64,000 nt of DNA from Lampropedia aestuarii. GTDB taxonomy: Bacteria; Pseudomonadota; Gammaproteobacteria; Burkholderiales; Burkholderiaceae_C. Where the stretch lies: contig NZ_SSWX01000016.1 of the NCBI RefSeq assembly GCF_004803635.1, forward strand, positions 1 through 64,000, given 5' to 3'. Shown one piece after another: positions 37,346-44,926 of the stretch (its first letter is position 1; every line of letters begins with the position of its first letter). Made by a program: the position numbers and the translations under genes. A model generated the notes under the pieces. It did no database searches, was not told the DNA's origin, and worked only from the letters and a program-made list of their open reading frames with translations.

Positions 37346-38983
37346 TTACACACTGCGCACACGCGGCTGCGGTGGGTGCGCGCTAAGGTAAGCGACAATG
37401 CCCGCCGTGATCGCCGCGGCGAGTTTGGCTTGGTGAGCGCTGGAGCGCAGCAGCTGCTCTTCACTGCGGTTGCTGATAAAACCGGTCTCCACCAGAATGC
37501 TGGGTGTGTCGGGATTGCGCAGCACGGCAAAGTTCGCTTGCTCGACCTTGTTGCCACGTACCCGTGTGTGGTTGGCCAGCTCTCTGCGCATCAGTGCGCC
37601 CAAAATCAAGCTGTCACGGATTTGCGCAGACAGGCTCATATCGGCCAAGGTGCTTTGCACGTGGCGGTCAGCAGTTTTGATATTCAAGCCGCCGACGGCG
37701 TCGGCTAAGTTTTCTTTTTCGGCCAGTAAACGTGCTGCGGTGCTGGTTGCGCCTCGTGAGCTGAGTGCATAGACACTGGCGCCATTGGCGCTGAAATTCT
37801 CCGCCGCATCCGCATGGATACTGATGAATAAATCGGCTTGCACCCTGCGGGTTCGCTCCACACGCGCTGCCAACGGCACGAAAAAGTCCCGGTCGCGTGT
37901 CATGAAGGCCTGCAATGGCACGCCATTGACCCGGGTGCGGTTGAGCTGTTCGCGCACTTGATGGGCAATGGCCAACACCACATGTTTTTCGAACGTTTTG
38001 GCCTGTCCAATGGCGCCTGGGTCTTCGCCACCATGGCCAGGGTCGAGCGCAACAATGTAGATGCGGTCTGTCTGGCGTGCGGTTGCAGGTGGACTAGGCG
38101 CAGGTCTAGGTGCAGGCGGGGGAGGCACTGGCGCAGGGGGTGGTGGCGCCGGGGTGGGAACTGGTACGGGCGCTGGCGCTGGCGCTGGCCTGCTTGCGCC
38201 GTGCTGGTCAAACCAGCCATCGAGCGGGTCTGGACCCGGTGGGCGTGTAGGCAGGGGTGGCGGCGCTGGCACGGGGGCTGCAGGCGCTGGCGGCGGTGCG
38301 GTTGGCACCGATGCAGAAGGCGTTGTATGAATCGCTTCTGTGCTTGGTGCCTGGGCAATGGTTTGCAGTCGCTCTGCAATCAACTGCGCCATTGGATCAA
38401 CGGCTAGCGCCGGATACAAGTCAAACACCAAACGGTAGCGGTAAGGTGCAATCGGCTTGAGGGTAAAAACCTCAGGCCGCACGCGCTGTTTCAGATCAAT
38501 CACCATGCGCACGATGGTGGGAGAGTTCTGGGCAATGCGGATGGCAGCAATATTCGGGTCGTCAGCCTGCACGCGCGTTTCCATTGTGCGCAGCTCCGGG
38601 CCAAGCAACAGATTATGGATGTCGACATACAGGCGTGGCGGATCGTCTTTGGCGAAGTCGTAGTTGGCCTCAAGCTCCTCATCGGACTCAATCGTGACGC
38701 GGGAGTATTCAGGCGCTGGCCAAATGCGCAGCGCTACAATGCCATTTTTCTTGCCTTTTTCGGCCGTCAGTGGCTTGTGTTGTTGGCCAATTTGGGCAAA
38801 CGCCAGATGCTCAACGCTCAGTGCACACAACAAAGTACTGGCTTTGAGCAGGCTCCTGCGGTTGAGCCGCGCAGCAGCCACAGGCGCAGGTGCACTAAGG
38901 GTAATGCTGGTGCCAGCAGTGGCTGTGATCGAAGTGGCTTCAGCGCGGAGGGACTCTAATTGTTTGTAATTTACTGGACGCAT
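37346..38983 (-). CDS. amiC: N-acetylmuramoyl-L-alanine amidase (AmiC type)
   Basis: A 545-residue periplasmic zinc amidase that splits septal peptidoglycan during daughter-cell separation. The N-terminus has a twin-arginine motif (LNRRSLLKASTLL, about residues 41-53) after an unusually long leader of about 40 residues. An AMIN domain follows (about 80-200). A Pro/Ala-rich linker of roughly 85 residues (about 225-310) comes next, then the Amidase_3 domain with zinc ligands in ALDPGHGGEDPGA and SIHADAAEN and the catalytic glutamate in ILVETGFISN. Its start overlaps the tsaE end by 13 bases. Confidence 0.93.
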   Translation of the reverse strand: MRPVNYKQLESLRAEATSITATAGTSITLSAPAPVAAARLNRRSLLKASTLLCALSVEHLAFAQIGQQHKPLTAEKGKKNGIVALRIWPAPEYSRVTIESDEELEANYDFAKDDPPRLYVDIHNLLLGPELRTMETRVQADDPNIAAIRIAQNSPTIVRMVIDLKQRVRPEVFTLKPIAPYRYRLVFDLYPALAVDPMAQLIAERLQTIAQAPSTEAIHTTPSASVPTAPPPAPAAPVPAPPPLPTRPPGPDPLDGWFDQHGASRPAPAPAPVPVPTPAPPPPAPVPPPPAPRPAPSPPATARQTDRIYIVALDPGHGGEDPGAIGQAKTFEKHVVLAIAHQVREQLNRTRVNGVPLQAFMTRDRDFFVPLAARVERTRRVQADLFISIHADAAENFSANGASVYALSSRGATSTAARLLAEKENLADAVGGLNIKTADRHVQSTLADMSLSAQIRDSLILGALMRRELANHTRVRGNKVEQANFAVLRNPDTPSILVETGFISNRSEEQLLRSSAHQAKLAAAITAGIVAYLSAHPPQPRVRSV

Positions 38984-39462
38984 GTCAGCACACTTTCTGC
39001 GAGCTGCTGGCCTGCAGCACTGTGGGCCTGAAGTCGAAATTGGCGTTGCAGTGCAGAGGTTGGCAAAAATTCAATAAATAGCGTGAGGTCAGGCGTTCCT
39101 AAAAGTTCCCCCGCTTTTTGTGGCCACTCAATCAGTTTGAGGCCTGGACCTTGCGCCGTTTCTTGCAGCCCGGATTCAAGCCACTCCTGGGGGTCTTCTA
39201 GTCGGTAGAGGTCAAAATGAAATACCTCCAGAGCGTGCTCTGGCAACTCATATTGCTCAAGCAAAGCATAAGTTGGGCTTTTAATGCGGCCTTCAACCCC
39301 TAGCGCGCGCAGTAAATACCGGGTCCAGGTGGTTTTTCCTGCGCCCAGGTCTCCATGCAAATCAATACGCAGGTCTTTCAGCGATTGGAGCTGCTGGGCA
39401 AAGCATTGTGCGATCAGGGCCGTTTGTTCTTCAGTGTGGGCAAGTAGCGTGGCGTCAGGCAT
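38971..39462 (-). CDS. tsaE: tRNA threonylcarbamoyladenosine biosynthesis ATPase TsaE
   Basis: A 163-residue P-loop ATPase that works with TsaB and TsaD to make t6A at tRNA position 37. Walker A is HGDLGAGKTTWTRYLL, and other family marks are KSPTYALLEQYE, FHFDLYRLEDPQEWLESGL and LIEWPQKAGELL. The ATG at 39462 matches the family start, while the longer frame would run across the queG promoter. It diverges from queG and overlaps amiC, a neighbourhood typical of beta- and gammaproteobacteria. Confidence 0.94.
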   Translation of the reverse strand: MPDATLLAHTEEQTALIAQCFAQQLQSLKDLRIDLHGDLGAGKTTWTRYLLRALGVEGRIKSPTYALLEQYELPEHALEVFHFDLYRLEDPQEWLESGLQETAQGPGLKLIEWPQKAGELLGTPDLTLFIEFLPTSALQRQFRLQAHSAAGQQLAESVLTCVQ

Positions 39463-39596
39463 GGTGGATGGATGCGCTGGTGAAGTCACAAGGGCGAAGT
39501 CAAAAGAGAGATGGTATGAGGAAAAGGCAAGGCCAATCGCAATCAGTGTAACAACTGGCGGGCCCACGCTGTGCGTTGGACCTACAATTTATATGC

Positions 39597-40709
39597 ATGA
39601 CAACAGAGATTGATACCGACTCGCTTCTTGAACGCATTCGCCTATGGGCCCATGCGCTGGGATTCTCGCAGGTGGGCGTGGCCAGTGTCGACTTATCGGA
39701 TGCTGAAGAAGGCTTGCTGGCATGGCTGGCGCAAGGCTTTCATGGCCAAATGGACTATATGGAGCGCCATGGCCTCAAGCGGGCCAGACCTGCCGAGCTG
39801 GTGCCTGGCACCGTGTGTGTGCTCACGGCGCGCATGGATTATTTACCTCCTGATACGCCTGGTGATTGGCAGGACGTGGAGTGGCGCCAGCACGCGCAAG
39901 CAGGGCAAGCCGTGGTGTCCTTGTATGCCCGAGGACGTGACTACCACAAGGTATTGCGCAATCGCTTGCAAAAACTGGCCGATCAGATTCAGGCCGAGGT
40001 CGGGCCATTAGGCCATCGCGTCTTCACCGATTCGGCCCCGGTGCTGGAGGCCGAGCTGGCCAAGCGCAGCGGGTTGGGCTGGCGTGGCAAACACACCCTG
40101 GTGCTGTCGCGCGAAGCGGGGTCGATGTTTTTTTTAGGTGAAATTTTCCTTGATTTGGCCTTGCCTGAGACGGCGCCCACCACGGCGCACTGTGGCCAGT
40201 GTCAGGCCTGTATCCAGGTCTGCCCTACGCAGGCGATTGTGGCTCCAGGCAAGGTCGATGCGCGCTTGTGCATTTCGTACCTGACGATTGAGTTCGATGG
40301 TGTGATTGAGCCGCACCTGCGGCCATTGATTGGCAACCATCTCTATGGCTGTGATGATTGCCAGCTGGCGTGCCCTTGGAATAAATTTGCCAAACCTTCG
40401 CAATTGGTCGACTTTCAGTCCCGCGCCTCCTTGCAGCACAACGACTTGCTGCGGTTTCTGGGCTGGAGCGAGGCGGACTTTTTGCGCAATACCGAAGGCA
40501 GCCCTATTCGCCGCATAGGCTATGTGCGCTGGCAGCGCAATCTTGCCGTTGTCAGCGGCAATGCATTGCGCCAGCCCAAGGCCAGTGCAGAGCTGCGCCT
40601 GGCCATTCGCCAGCATTTGCATGCATGGCTGGAAGCAGCAACTACAACAGATGTGGTGCGCGAGCACCTGCAATGGGCGCTTGATGCGCCTGAGGAGGCC
40701 GCCATCTGA
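39597..40709 (+). CDS. queG: Epoxyqueuosine reductase
   Basis: A 370-residue cobalamin- and Fe-S-dependent enzyme for the last step of queuosine synthesis in tRNA. Two [4Fe-4S] motifs are clear: HCGQCQACIQVCPTQAI, and CDDCQLACPWNKFA further on. The N-terminal part (WLAQGFHGQMDYMERH) is typical. The ATG at 39597 is chosen because the preceding codons overlap the tsaE promoter region and are not conserved in the family. C-terminal HEAT-like repeats are short. Confidence 0.94.
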   Translation: MTTEIDTDSLLERIRLWAHALGFSQVGVASVDLSDAEEGLLAWLAQGFHGQMDYMERHGLKRARPAELVPGTVCVLTARMDYLPPDTPGDWQDVEWRQHAQAGQAVVSLYARGRDYHKVLRNRLQKLADQIQAEVGPLGHRVFTDSAPVLEAELAKRSGLGWRGKHTLVLSREAGSMFFLGEIFLDLALPETAPTTAHCGQCQACIQVCPTQAIVAPGKVDARLCISYLTIEFDGVIEPHLRPLIGNHLYGCDDCQLACPWNKFAKPSQLVDFQSRASLQHNDLLRFLGWSEADFLRNTEGSPIRRIGYVRWQRNLAVVSGNALRQPKASAELRLAIRQHLHAWLEAATTTDVVREHLQWALDAPEEAAI

Positions 40710-40710
40710 A

Positions 40711-40899
40711 ATGGGTTTGATGGTGGGCGAGAGGATTAAAATCCTTCTGGTGTTGGAGGGGGGCCAATGCGCGCATTGGCTGGCCAAAGCCTTGGCCCGT
40801 AACGAAAATTTCGTTGTCGATTGGAGTGCCGATGCCCTGTTGGCCGATCGCCGCCTTTTGTTATTGCCCCAGCTCAGTTGCGGCAAAGCCATTGAATAG
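40711..40899 (+). pseudogene. Relic of a response-regulator N-terminus (TctD/OmpR type)
   Basis: A 62-codon reading frame reading KILLVLEGGQCAHWLAKALA, then RNENFVVDWSADALLADRRL. This is very like the first 45 residues of OmpR-type response regulators of Burkholderiales, where the start is usually RILLVEDE followed by AHWLAKAL and VVDW. The acidic pair expected after ILLV has become LEGG, and the frame ends before the phosphoacceptor aspartate, with no receiver or DNA-binding domain downstream. It starts one base after the queG stop. I read it as a decayed remnant, possibly of a two-component system once linked to the neighbouring AbrB-family gene. Confidence 0.65.
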
Positions 40900-40926
40900 A
40901 CCGCCGTTGGCTGGCTTGCAGAGGCC

Positions 40927-41988
40927 ATGCACAAGCGGTGCATGCATATGATTCATTCTTTAGGACGCTTGGCTTTAGGCCTGTCCATTGCGTTACTGGG
41001 AGCGCAACTGGCGATATGGTTGAAGATCCCCCTGCCATGGATGCTGGGGCCATTGCTGCTGACCGCTGCCACCCGCATCTGCCATGCTCCCAGTCGCTGC
41101 GCGCCGATCTTTAACCAGTTTGGCCGCTGGATGATTGGCCTGTCCTTGGGGCTGTATTTCACACCCCAAGTGGCGCACAGCCTGGCCAGTTTTTGGCCAT
41201 TGATGCTGTTTGGCATGCTCTACGCCATGGCGTTGGGCGTGTTTGGCTGCTGGGTGTACCAACGCTATGGCGGCCTAGACAAAACCACCGCCTGGTTTGC
41301 GGCTGCGATAGGCAGTGCCAGCGAGATGGCCAATACGGCCCAGACCTATGGTGCCAGGGTCGACCAGGTTGCGACAGCGCATAGCGTGCGGGTGATGCTG
41401 ATGGTCGTCATCGTGCCTTTTGTGTTTCAGTACTTTTTGGGTGCACAAGCCGCCCCTCGTCCAGAGGCCCAGGCCATGCAACTGCCGGGCTTCATTTGGC
41501 TGGTTGCTGGTGCCTGGCTGTGTGGCTGGCTGTTTCATAGACTGTCTATTCCGAATGGCTGGATGCTTGGTCCATTGGCGTTTGCAATGGTCTTGACCCT
41601 GAATGGCGTGCATTTGTCCAGCTTGCCGCCGTGGCTGTCCTGGGCTGGGCAGCTGTGCATCGGTTGGTCCTTGGGCGATAAATACCGGCCTGATTTTCTG
41701 CGCTCGGCGCCGCGCCTATTGGTTGCTGCAGCCGTGCTGTCCCTGGTGGGCATGCTGAGCTCGGCTGGGATCGGATGGTGGCTGTCGCAGCATGTAGAGG
41801 TCAGTGCGGCGGCACTGATTTTGGCCCTGGTGCCTGGCGGTATTGCCGAGATGGCCATTACGGCCAAGGTGCTGGGCCTGGCCGTGCCCTTTGTCACAGC
41901 TTTGCAGGTCTCACGTATGCTGTGCGTGGTACTGACAACGGGTTGGTTGTATCGGCGCTTGATTGCAACAACGCAGCGGCCGAAATAG
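40927..41988 (+). CDS. AbrB-family membrane protein (putative transporter)
   Basis: A 353-residue very hydrophobic inner-membrane protein of the AbrB family (once annotated as ammonia monooxygenase regulators). It has about ten transmembrane segments in two similar halves, each with the repeated pattern WMLGPL followed by a helix (PLPWMLGPLLLTAATR near the start, NGWMLGPLAFAMVL past the middle). The function is unproven; some members are linked to solute transport. In-frame ATGs at 40942 and 40948 are alternative starts. It follows a decayed response-regulator fragment and faces the YdjM-like gene. Confidence 0.82.
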   Translation: MHKRCMHMIHSLGRLALGLSIALLGAQLAIWLKIPLPWMLGPLLLTAATRICHAPSRCAPIFNQFGRWMIGLSLGLYFTPQVAHSLASFWPLMLFGMLYAMALGVFGCWVYQRYGGLDKTTAWFAAAIGSASEMANTAQTYGARVDQVATAHSVRVMLMVVIVPFVFQYFLGAQAAPRPEAQAMQLPGFIWLVAGAWLCGWLFHRLSIPNGWMLGPLAFAMVLTLNGVHLSSLPPWLSWAGQLCIGWSLGDKYRPDFLRSAPRLLVAAAVLSLVGMLSSAGIGWWLSQHVEVSAAALILALVPGGIAEMAITAKVLGLAVPFVTALQVSRMLCVVLTTGWLYRRLIATTQRPK

Positions 41989-42009
41989 CCACATGGCAAG
42001 CGCAGGCGA

Positions 42010-43065
42010 TCAGCTGGCGCTGCGCTCGCGCCACGACTGCACAATGCGCCCCCAGGTGGCCTGCCACTCTTTGTTCATCGCGGCAGCCATGGAACCTGAG
42101 CGCTTGACCATCGGAGCGACCTGATGGCTTTGCCATTGCGGCGCTGCGCCATCAGGGGCGACGTTCTGCGCCACTTCAAACGCAAAAGTGAAGTGGCCCT
42201 CTGTGCCCATGCGCAAATCGTTGATGATCAGCTGCCGGTCGCGCACCTCGGCATTGATAAATCCACTGGTGAACCAAGCCAGTCGGGCCACTTCAGGGTT
42301 GATGGCGATTTGTTCCTGCAGCAATGCAGGCTGGCTTGGGTAATGGCTCAATTGCAGGGTTTTATCGCCATCAAAAATGCTGCGATAGCCGACTGCATGG
42401 CCTTGCTCCGTGATGACCACCACGCGCCACAGCAGCGTGTTGAACGGAGTGGCTATCAATAAATAAGGCGCGCCACCCAAGCCTTGTTGTTGCAGGCTGT
42501 GCGCGACGGCATGGCTGCTGATGCTGCGTGAGATGTGTGACCAGCCAATGTACGCGGTGCTGAGCACAAGCCCAGTCACCACGGTGAAGAAGGCCCAGCG
42601 TTTGGGGCCGCCCAGCAGCACGGCCAGCACCCCCACCAGCAAAGGCAGGGTGTAGAGTGGATCAATGATGAACAAGCTGGCCCACATCACCGGACTGCTG
42701 CTGGTGGGCCACCACAGCTGGGTGCCGTAGACCGTGAAAGCATCCAGCAGCGGGTGGGTGATCAGCGCCAGTGCCGTGGCGATCAGCCAGGCTCTAGGTG
42801 CTTGGCGCACCGCCGGGCTGATTTTTTTCAGCGCCCACCACAGCAACAAGGCCAGTAGTAGCAGCAACCACAGCGCATGGCTGGGGCCACGGTGCCAGGT
42901 AAAAAGGCTCACCGGTGCCTGTGTAAACAGTGGCACGATCAAGGTGTCGAGGTCAGGCACTGTGCCCAAAATCGCCCCGGCCAACAGGCCCAGACGCCGT
43001 TGCGTTGCGGGCACGGCGGCAGCAACAATGCTGGCACCCAGAACGGCTTGAGAGAGGGAGTCCAT
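42010..43065 (-). CDS. YdjM/DUF457-type membrane-bound putative metal-dependent hydrolase
   Basis: A 351-residue protein. The N-terminal half (about 1-180) has several membrane segments and the family's histidine and aspartate clusters (GTVPDLDTLI, WHRGPSHALW, ITHPLLDAFTVYGTQL, IIDPLYTLPL), which could bind a metal. The C-terminal 170 residues are soluble and probably periplasmic. The ATG at 43065 gives MDSLSQAVLGAS, the standard start of the family. The biochemical activity is not established; the E. coli relatives are LexA-controlled. Confidence 0.85.
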   Translation of the reverse strand: MDSLSQAVLGASIVAAAVPATQRRLGLLAGAILGTVPDLDTLIVPLFTQAPVSLFTWHRGPSHALWLLLLLALLLWWALKKISPAVRQAPRAWLIATALALITHPLLDAFTVYGTQLWWPTSSSPVMWASLFIIDPLYTLPLLVGVLAVLLGGPKRWAFFTVVTGLVLSTAYIGWSHISRSISSHAVAHSLQQQGLGGAPYLLIATPFNTLLWRVVVITEQGHAVGYRSIFDGDKTLQLSHYPSQPALLQEQIAINPEVARLAWFTSGFINAEVRDRQLIINDLRMGTEGHFTFAFEVAQNVAPDGAAPQWQSHQVAPMVKRSGSMAAAMNKEWQATWGRIVQSWRERSAS

Positions 43066-43198
43066 CAGATGCAGTCTTAATAAGTCAGGAGCAAGCCACA
43101 AAAGGCTGTGTGGGTGATCGCCAGCAAGCAATATACCCAAGGGAGCCAAGGAATGCGCTAAGTTAAGGGAGTTTGTATGGTATCCAAACTGCCATTTG

Positions 43199-43212
43199 GG
43201 GCTCGCGAGCCC
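43199..43212. promoter_or_regulatory. Perfect GC-rich palindrome upstream of yggS copy 2
   Basis: GGGCTCG and CGAGCCC abut to make a 14-bp perfect dyad between the divergent YdjM-like and yggS genes. A TATACAAT-like -10 sequence follows about 10 bases later. It could be an operator, but nothing identifies the binding protein. Confidence 0.35.
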
Positions 43213-43307
43213 TAGCTAGCCCTATACAATCGCCACTGTTCTGCAAGACTAGCTTGCAATTATTCAAATAGCCTAGCGCATCGCTTGGCGCATTCGTGAC
43301 TCACACT

Positions 43308-44051
43308 ATGACCACCAGCACGCCAGCGGCACTTGGCTTTGAAGATATTCAGCACAACCTGAATGCGATGCGCGCTCGGATCGCTGCAGCTTGTGCGCAT
43401 GCTGGGCGTGATCCGAGTGAGGTGCGTTTGTTACCGGTTACCAAAACGGTGGATGAGCACCGTTTGCGCTTGGCCTATGCCGCCGGCGTTCGGCAAATGG
43501 GAGAGAACAAAGTTCAGGAAGCGCATGAAAAATGGCAGTCCATGGCGGACTTGGCTGACCTGCAGTGGTGCGTGATTGGCCATTTGCAAACCAATAAGGC
43601 CAAACTGGTTGCAGAGTTCGCTAGTGAGTTTCATGCGCTGGATAATTTGCGCGTGGCCGAGGCACTGGACAAGCGCCTGCAAAGTCTGGGCCGCAGCCTC
43701 AAGGTGCTGGTGCAGGTCAATACCTCGGGTGAAGCCAGCAAGTTCGGCGTTGAGCCTGCGCAGGCGCTGGAGCTGGTGCAACAGTTGCCAGCCTTTGGCA
43801 GTTTGCAGGTGTGTGGGCTGATGACCTTGGCGCTCAATTCCAGTGAGGAGTCTCAAGTGCGGCCTTGTTTTGCACTGTTGCGCCAGTTGCGCGACCAGAT
43901 GCAGCAAGAGACGCCGTACGCCGGGCAAATGCGTGAGTTGTCGATGGGCATGTCCGGCGATTTTGCTTGGGCGATCCAAGAAGGCGCGACCACGGTGCGT
44001 GTAGGCCAGGCGATTTTTGGCGCGCGTACTGCGCCGGCTGCCGCCCGGTAA
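43308..44051 (+). CDS. YggS/PLPBP-family pyridoxal-phosphate-binding protein (copy 2)
   Basis: A 247-residue PLP homeostasis protein with the PLP lysine in LLPVTKTVDE. Conserved elements are QMGENKVQEAHEKW, WCVIGHLQTNKAKLV, VLVQVNTSGEASKFGVEP and LSMGMSGDFAWAIQEGATTVRVG. The ATG at 43308 is preferred over a GTG at 43296. It is paralogous to the copy at 9.7 kb but stands alone, so it is the better candidate for the general housekeeping form. It differs from copy 1 at many positions, which suggests an old duplication or separate acquisition. Confidence 0.9.
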   Translation: MTTSTPAALGFEDIQHNLNAMRARIAAACAHAGRDPSEVRLLPVTKTVDEHRLRLAYAAGVRQMGENKVQEAHEKWQSMADLADLQWCVIGHLQTNKAKLVAEFASEFHALDNLRVAEALDKRLQSLGRSLKVLVQVNTSGEASKFGVEPAQALELVQQLPAFGSLQVCGLMTLALNSSEESQVRPCFALLRQLRDQMQQETPYAGQMRELSMGMSGDFAWAIQEGATTVRVGQAIFGARTAPAAAR

Positions 44052-44151
44052 TGTGCTGCGCGCTGTCCAGTGTGAAGTGACACTGGACAGGTGACATCGC
44101 GTGCTATTGTGTGAGGACTGTTTTTCTTTTTTATGAGCCCTGATTGAGCGT

Positions 44152-44628
44152 ATGACCCATAGCCGTATTGTCCTGATTGCCCACACGCCGTTGGCTAGTG
44201 CATTCAAGGCCTGTGCCTTGCATGTCTTTGGTGAGCAGGCAGCGGACGTGCTGGTGGTCGATGTCCAGCCAGATCACGACGTCGCCACATGGCATGCACA
44301 AGCTGCCGAGCTGCTGCAAGGAACTGCCGAGCCCGTCTTGTTGCTGACCGATGTGTTTGGTGCCACGCCATTTAACATCGCGCAGAACTGGTGCGACTGG
44401 TGCGCACAAAACAGCATTGCGACACGTGTTATCTCGGGGCTGAATGTGCCGATGCTATTGCGCGCGATTACCTACCGCGAAGAGCCATTTGAGTCATGGG
44501 TCGAGCGGGCGCAATCGGGCGGCGCTAACGGCATTATGGTGGTATCTCCCAAGGCTGCGCCTACCGGTGGGTGGCAGCAAGCAGTGCGAAATTCTTATGA
44601 TCCAGACCACAACAACCATCATCAATAA
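44152..44628 (+). CDS. PTS EIIA component, mannose/fructose type
   Basis: A 158-residue EIIA-Man-like phosphocarrier. The phosphorylated histidine is H11 in VLIAHTPLA, and VLLLTDVFGATPFNIAQ is the second conserved strand-loop. Its end overlaps HPr by 32 bases and EI follows, so the three form one operon. No EIIB or EIIC lies nearby. In betaproteobacteria such permease-less sets are thought to be regulatory and tied to the HPr kinase system. That role is inferred here. Confidence 0.9.
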   Translation: MTHSRIVLIAHTPLASAFKACALHVFGEQAADVLVVDVQPDHDVATWHAQAAELLQGTAEPVLLLTDVFGATPFNIAQNWCDWCAQNSIATRVISGLNVPMLLRAITYREEPFESWVERAQSGGANGIMVVSPKAAPTGGWQQAVRNSYDPDHNNHHQ

Positions 44629-44866
44629 ACTGGGCTTGCATGCCCGTGCTTCGGCCAAACTGACTAAACTCGCAGGCAGTTTTCCTTGCCAAGTGTGGAT
44701 GAGCCGCAATGGCCGGCGCATCAATGCCAAAAGCATCATGGGCGTGATGATGCTGGCTGCTGGCATAGGCAGCGAAGTGGTCATTGAGACCGATGGCGCG
44801 CAAGAGGAGGAGGCCATGCAGGCCCTGCTGGCATTGATTGCCGATCGTTTTGGTGAAGAACAGTGA
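44597..44866 (+). CDS. ptsH: Phosphocarrier protein HPr
   Basis: An 89-residue HPr. It carries the EI-phosphorylated H15 in GLHARASAKLT and, notably, S46 in INAKSIMGVMML, the residue phosphorylated by HPr kinase in bacteria that have it. The ATG at 44597 lies inside the end of the EIIA gene (32-base overlap), which is tight translational linkage. It is followed by ptsI after 60 bases. Confidence 0.94.
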   Translation: MIQTTTTIINKLGLHARASAKLTKLAGSFPCQVWMSRNGRRINAKSIMGVMMLAAGIGSEVVIETDGAQEEEAMQALLALIADRFGEEQ

Positions 44867-44926
44867 GCGAATCCCTTGTGGGCATGTGGATGCGCACAAG
44901 GCTAGACGAAGGAAGGACGTGAGGCC

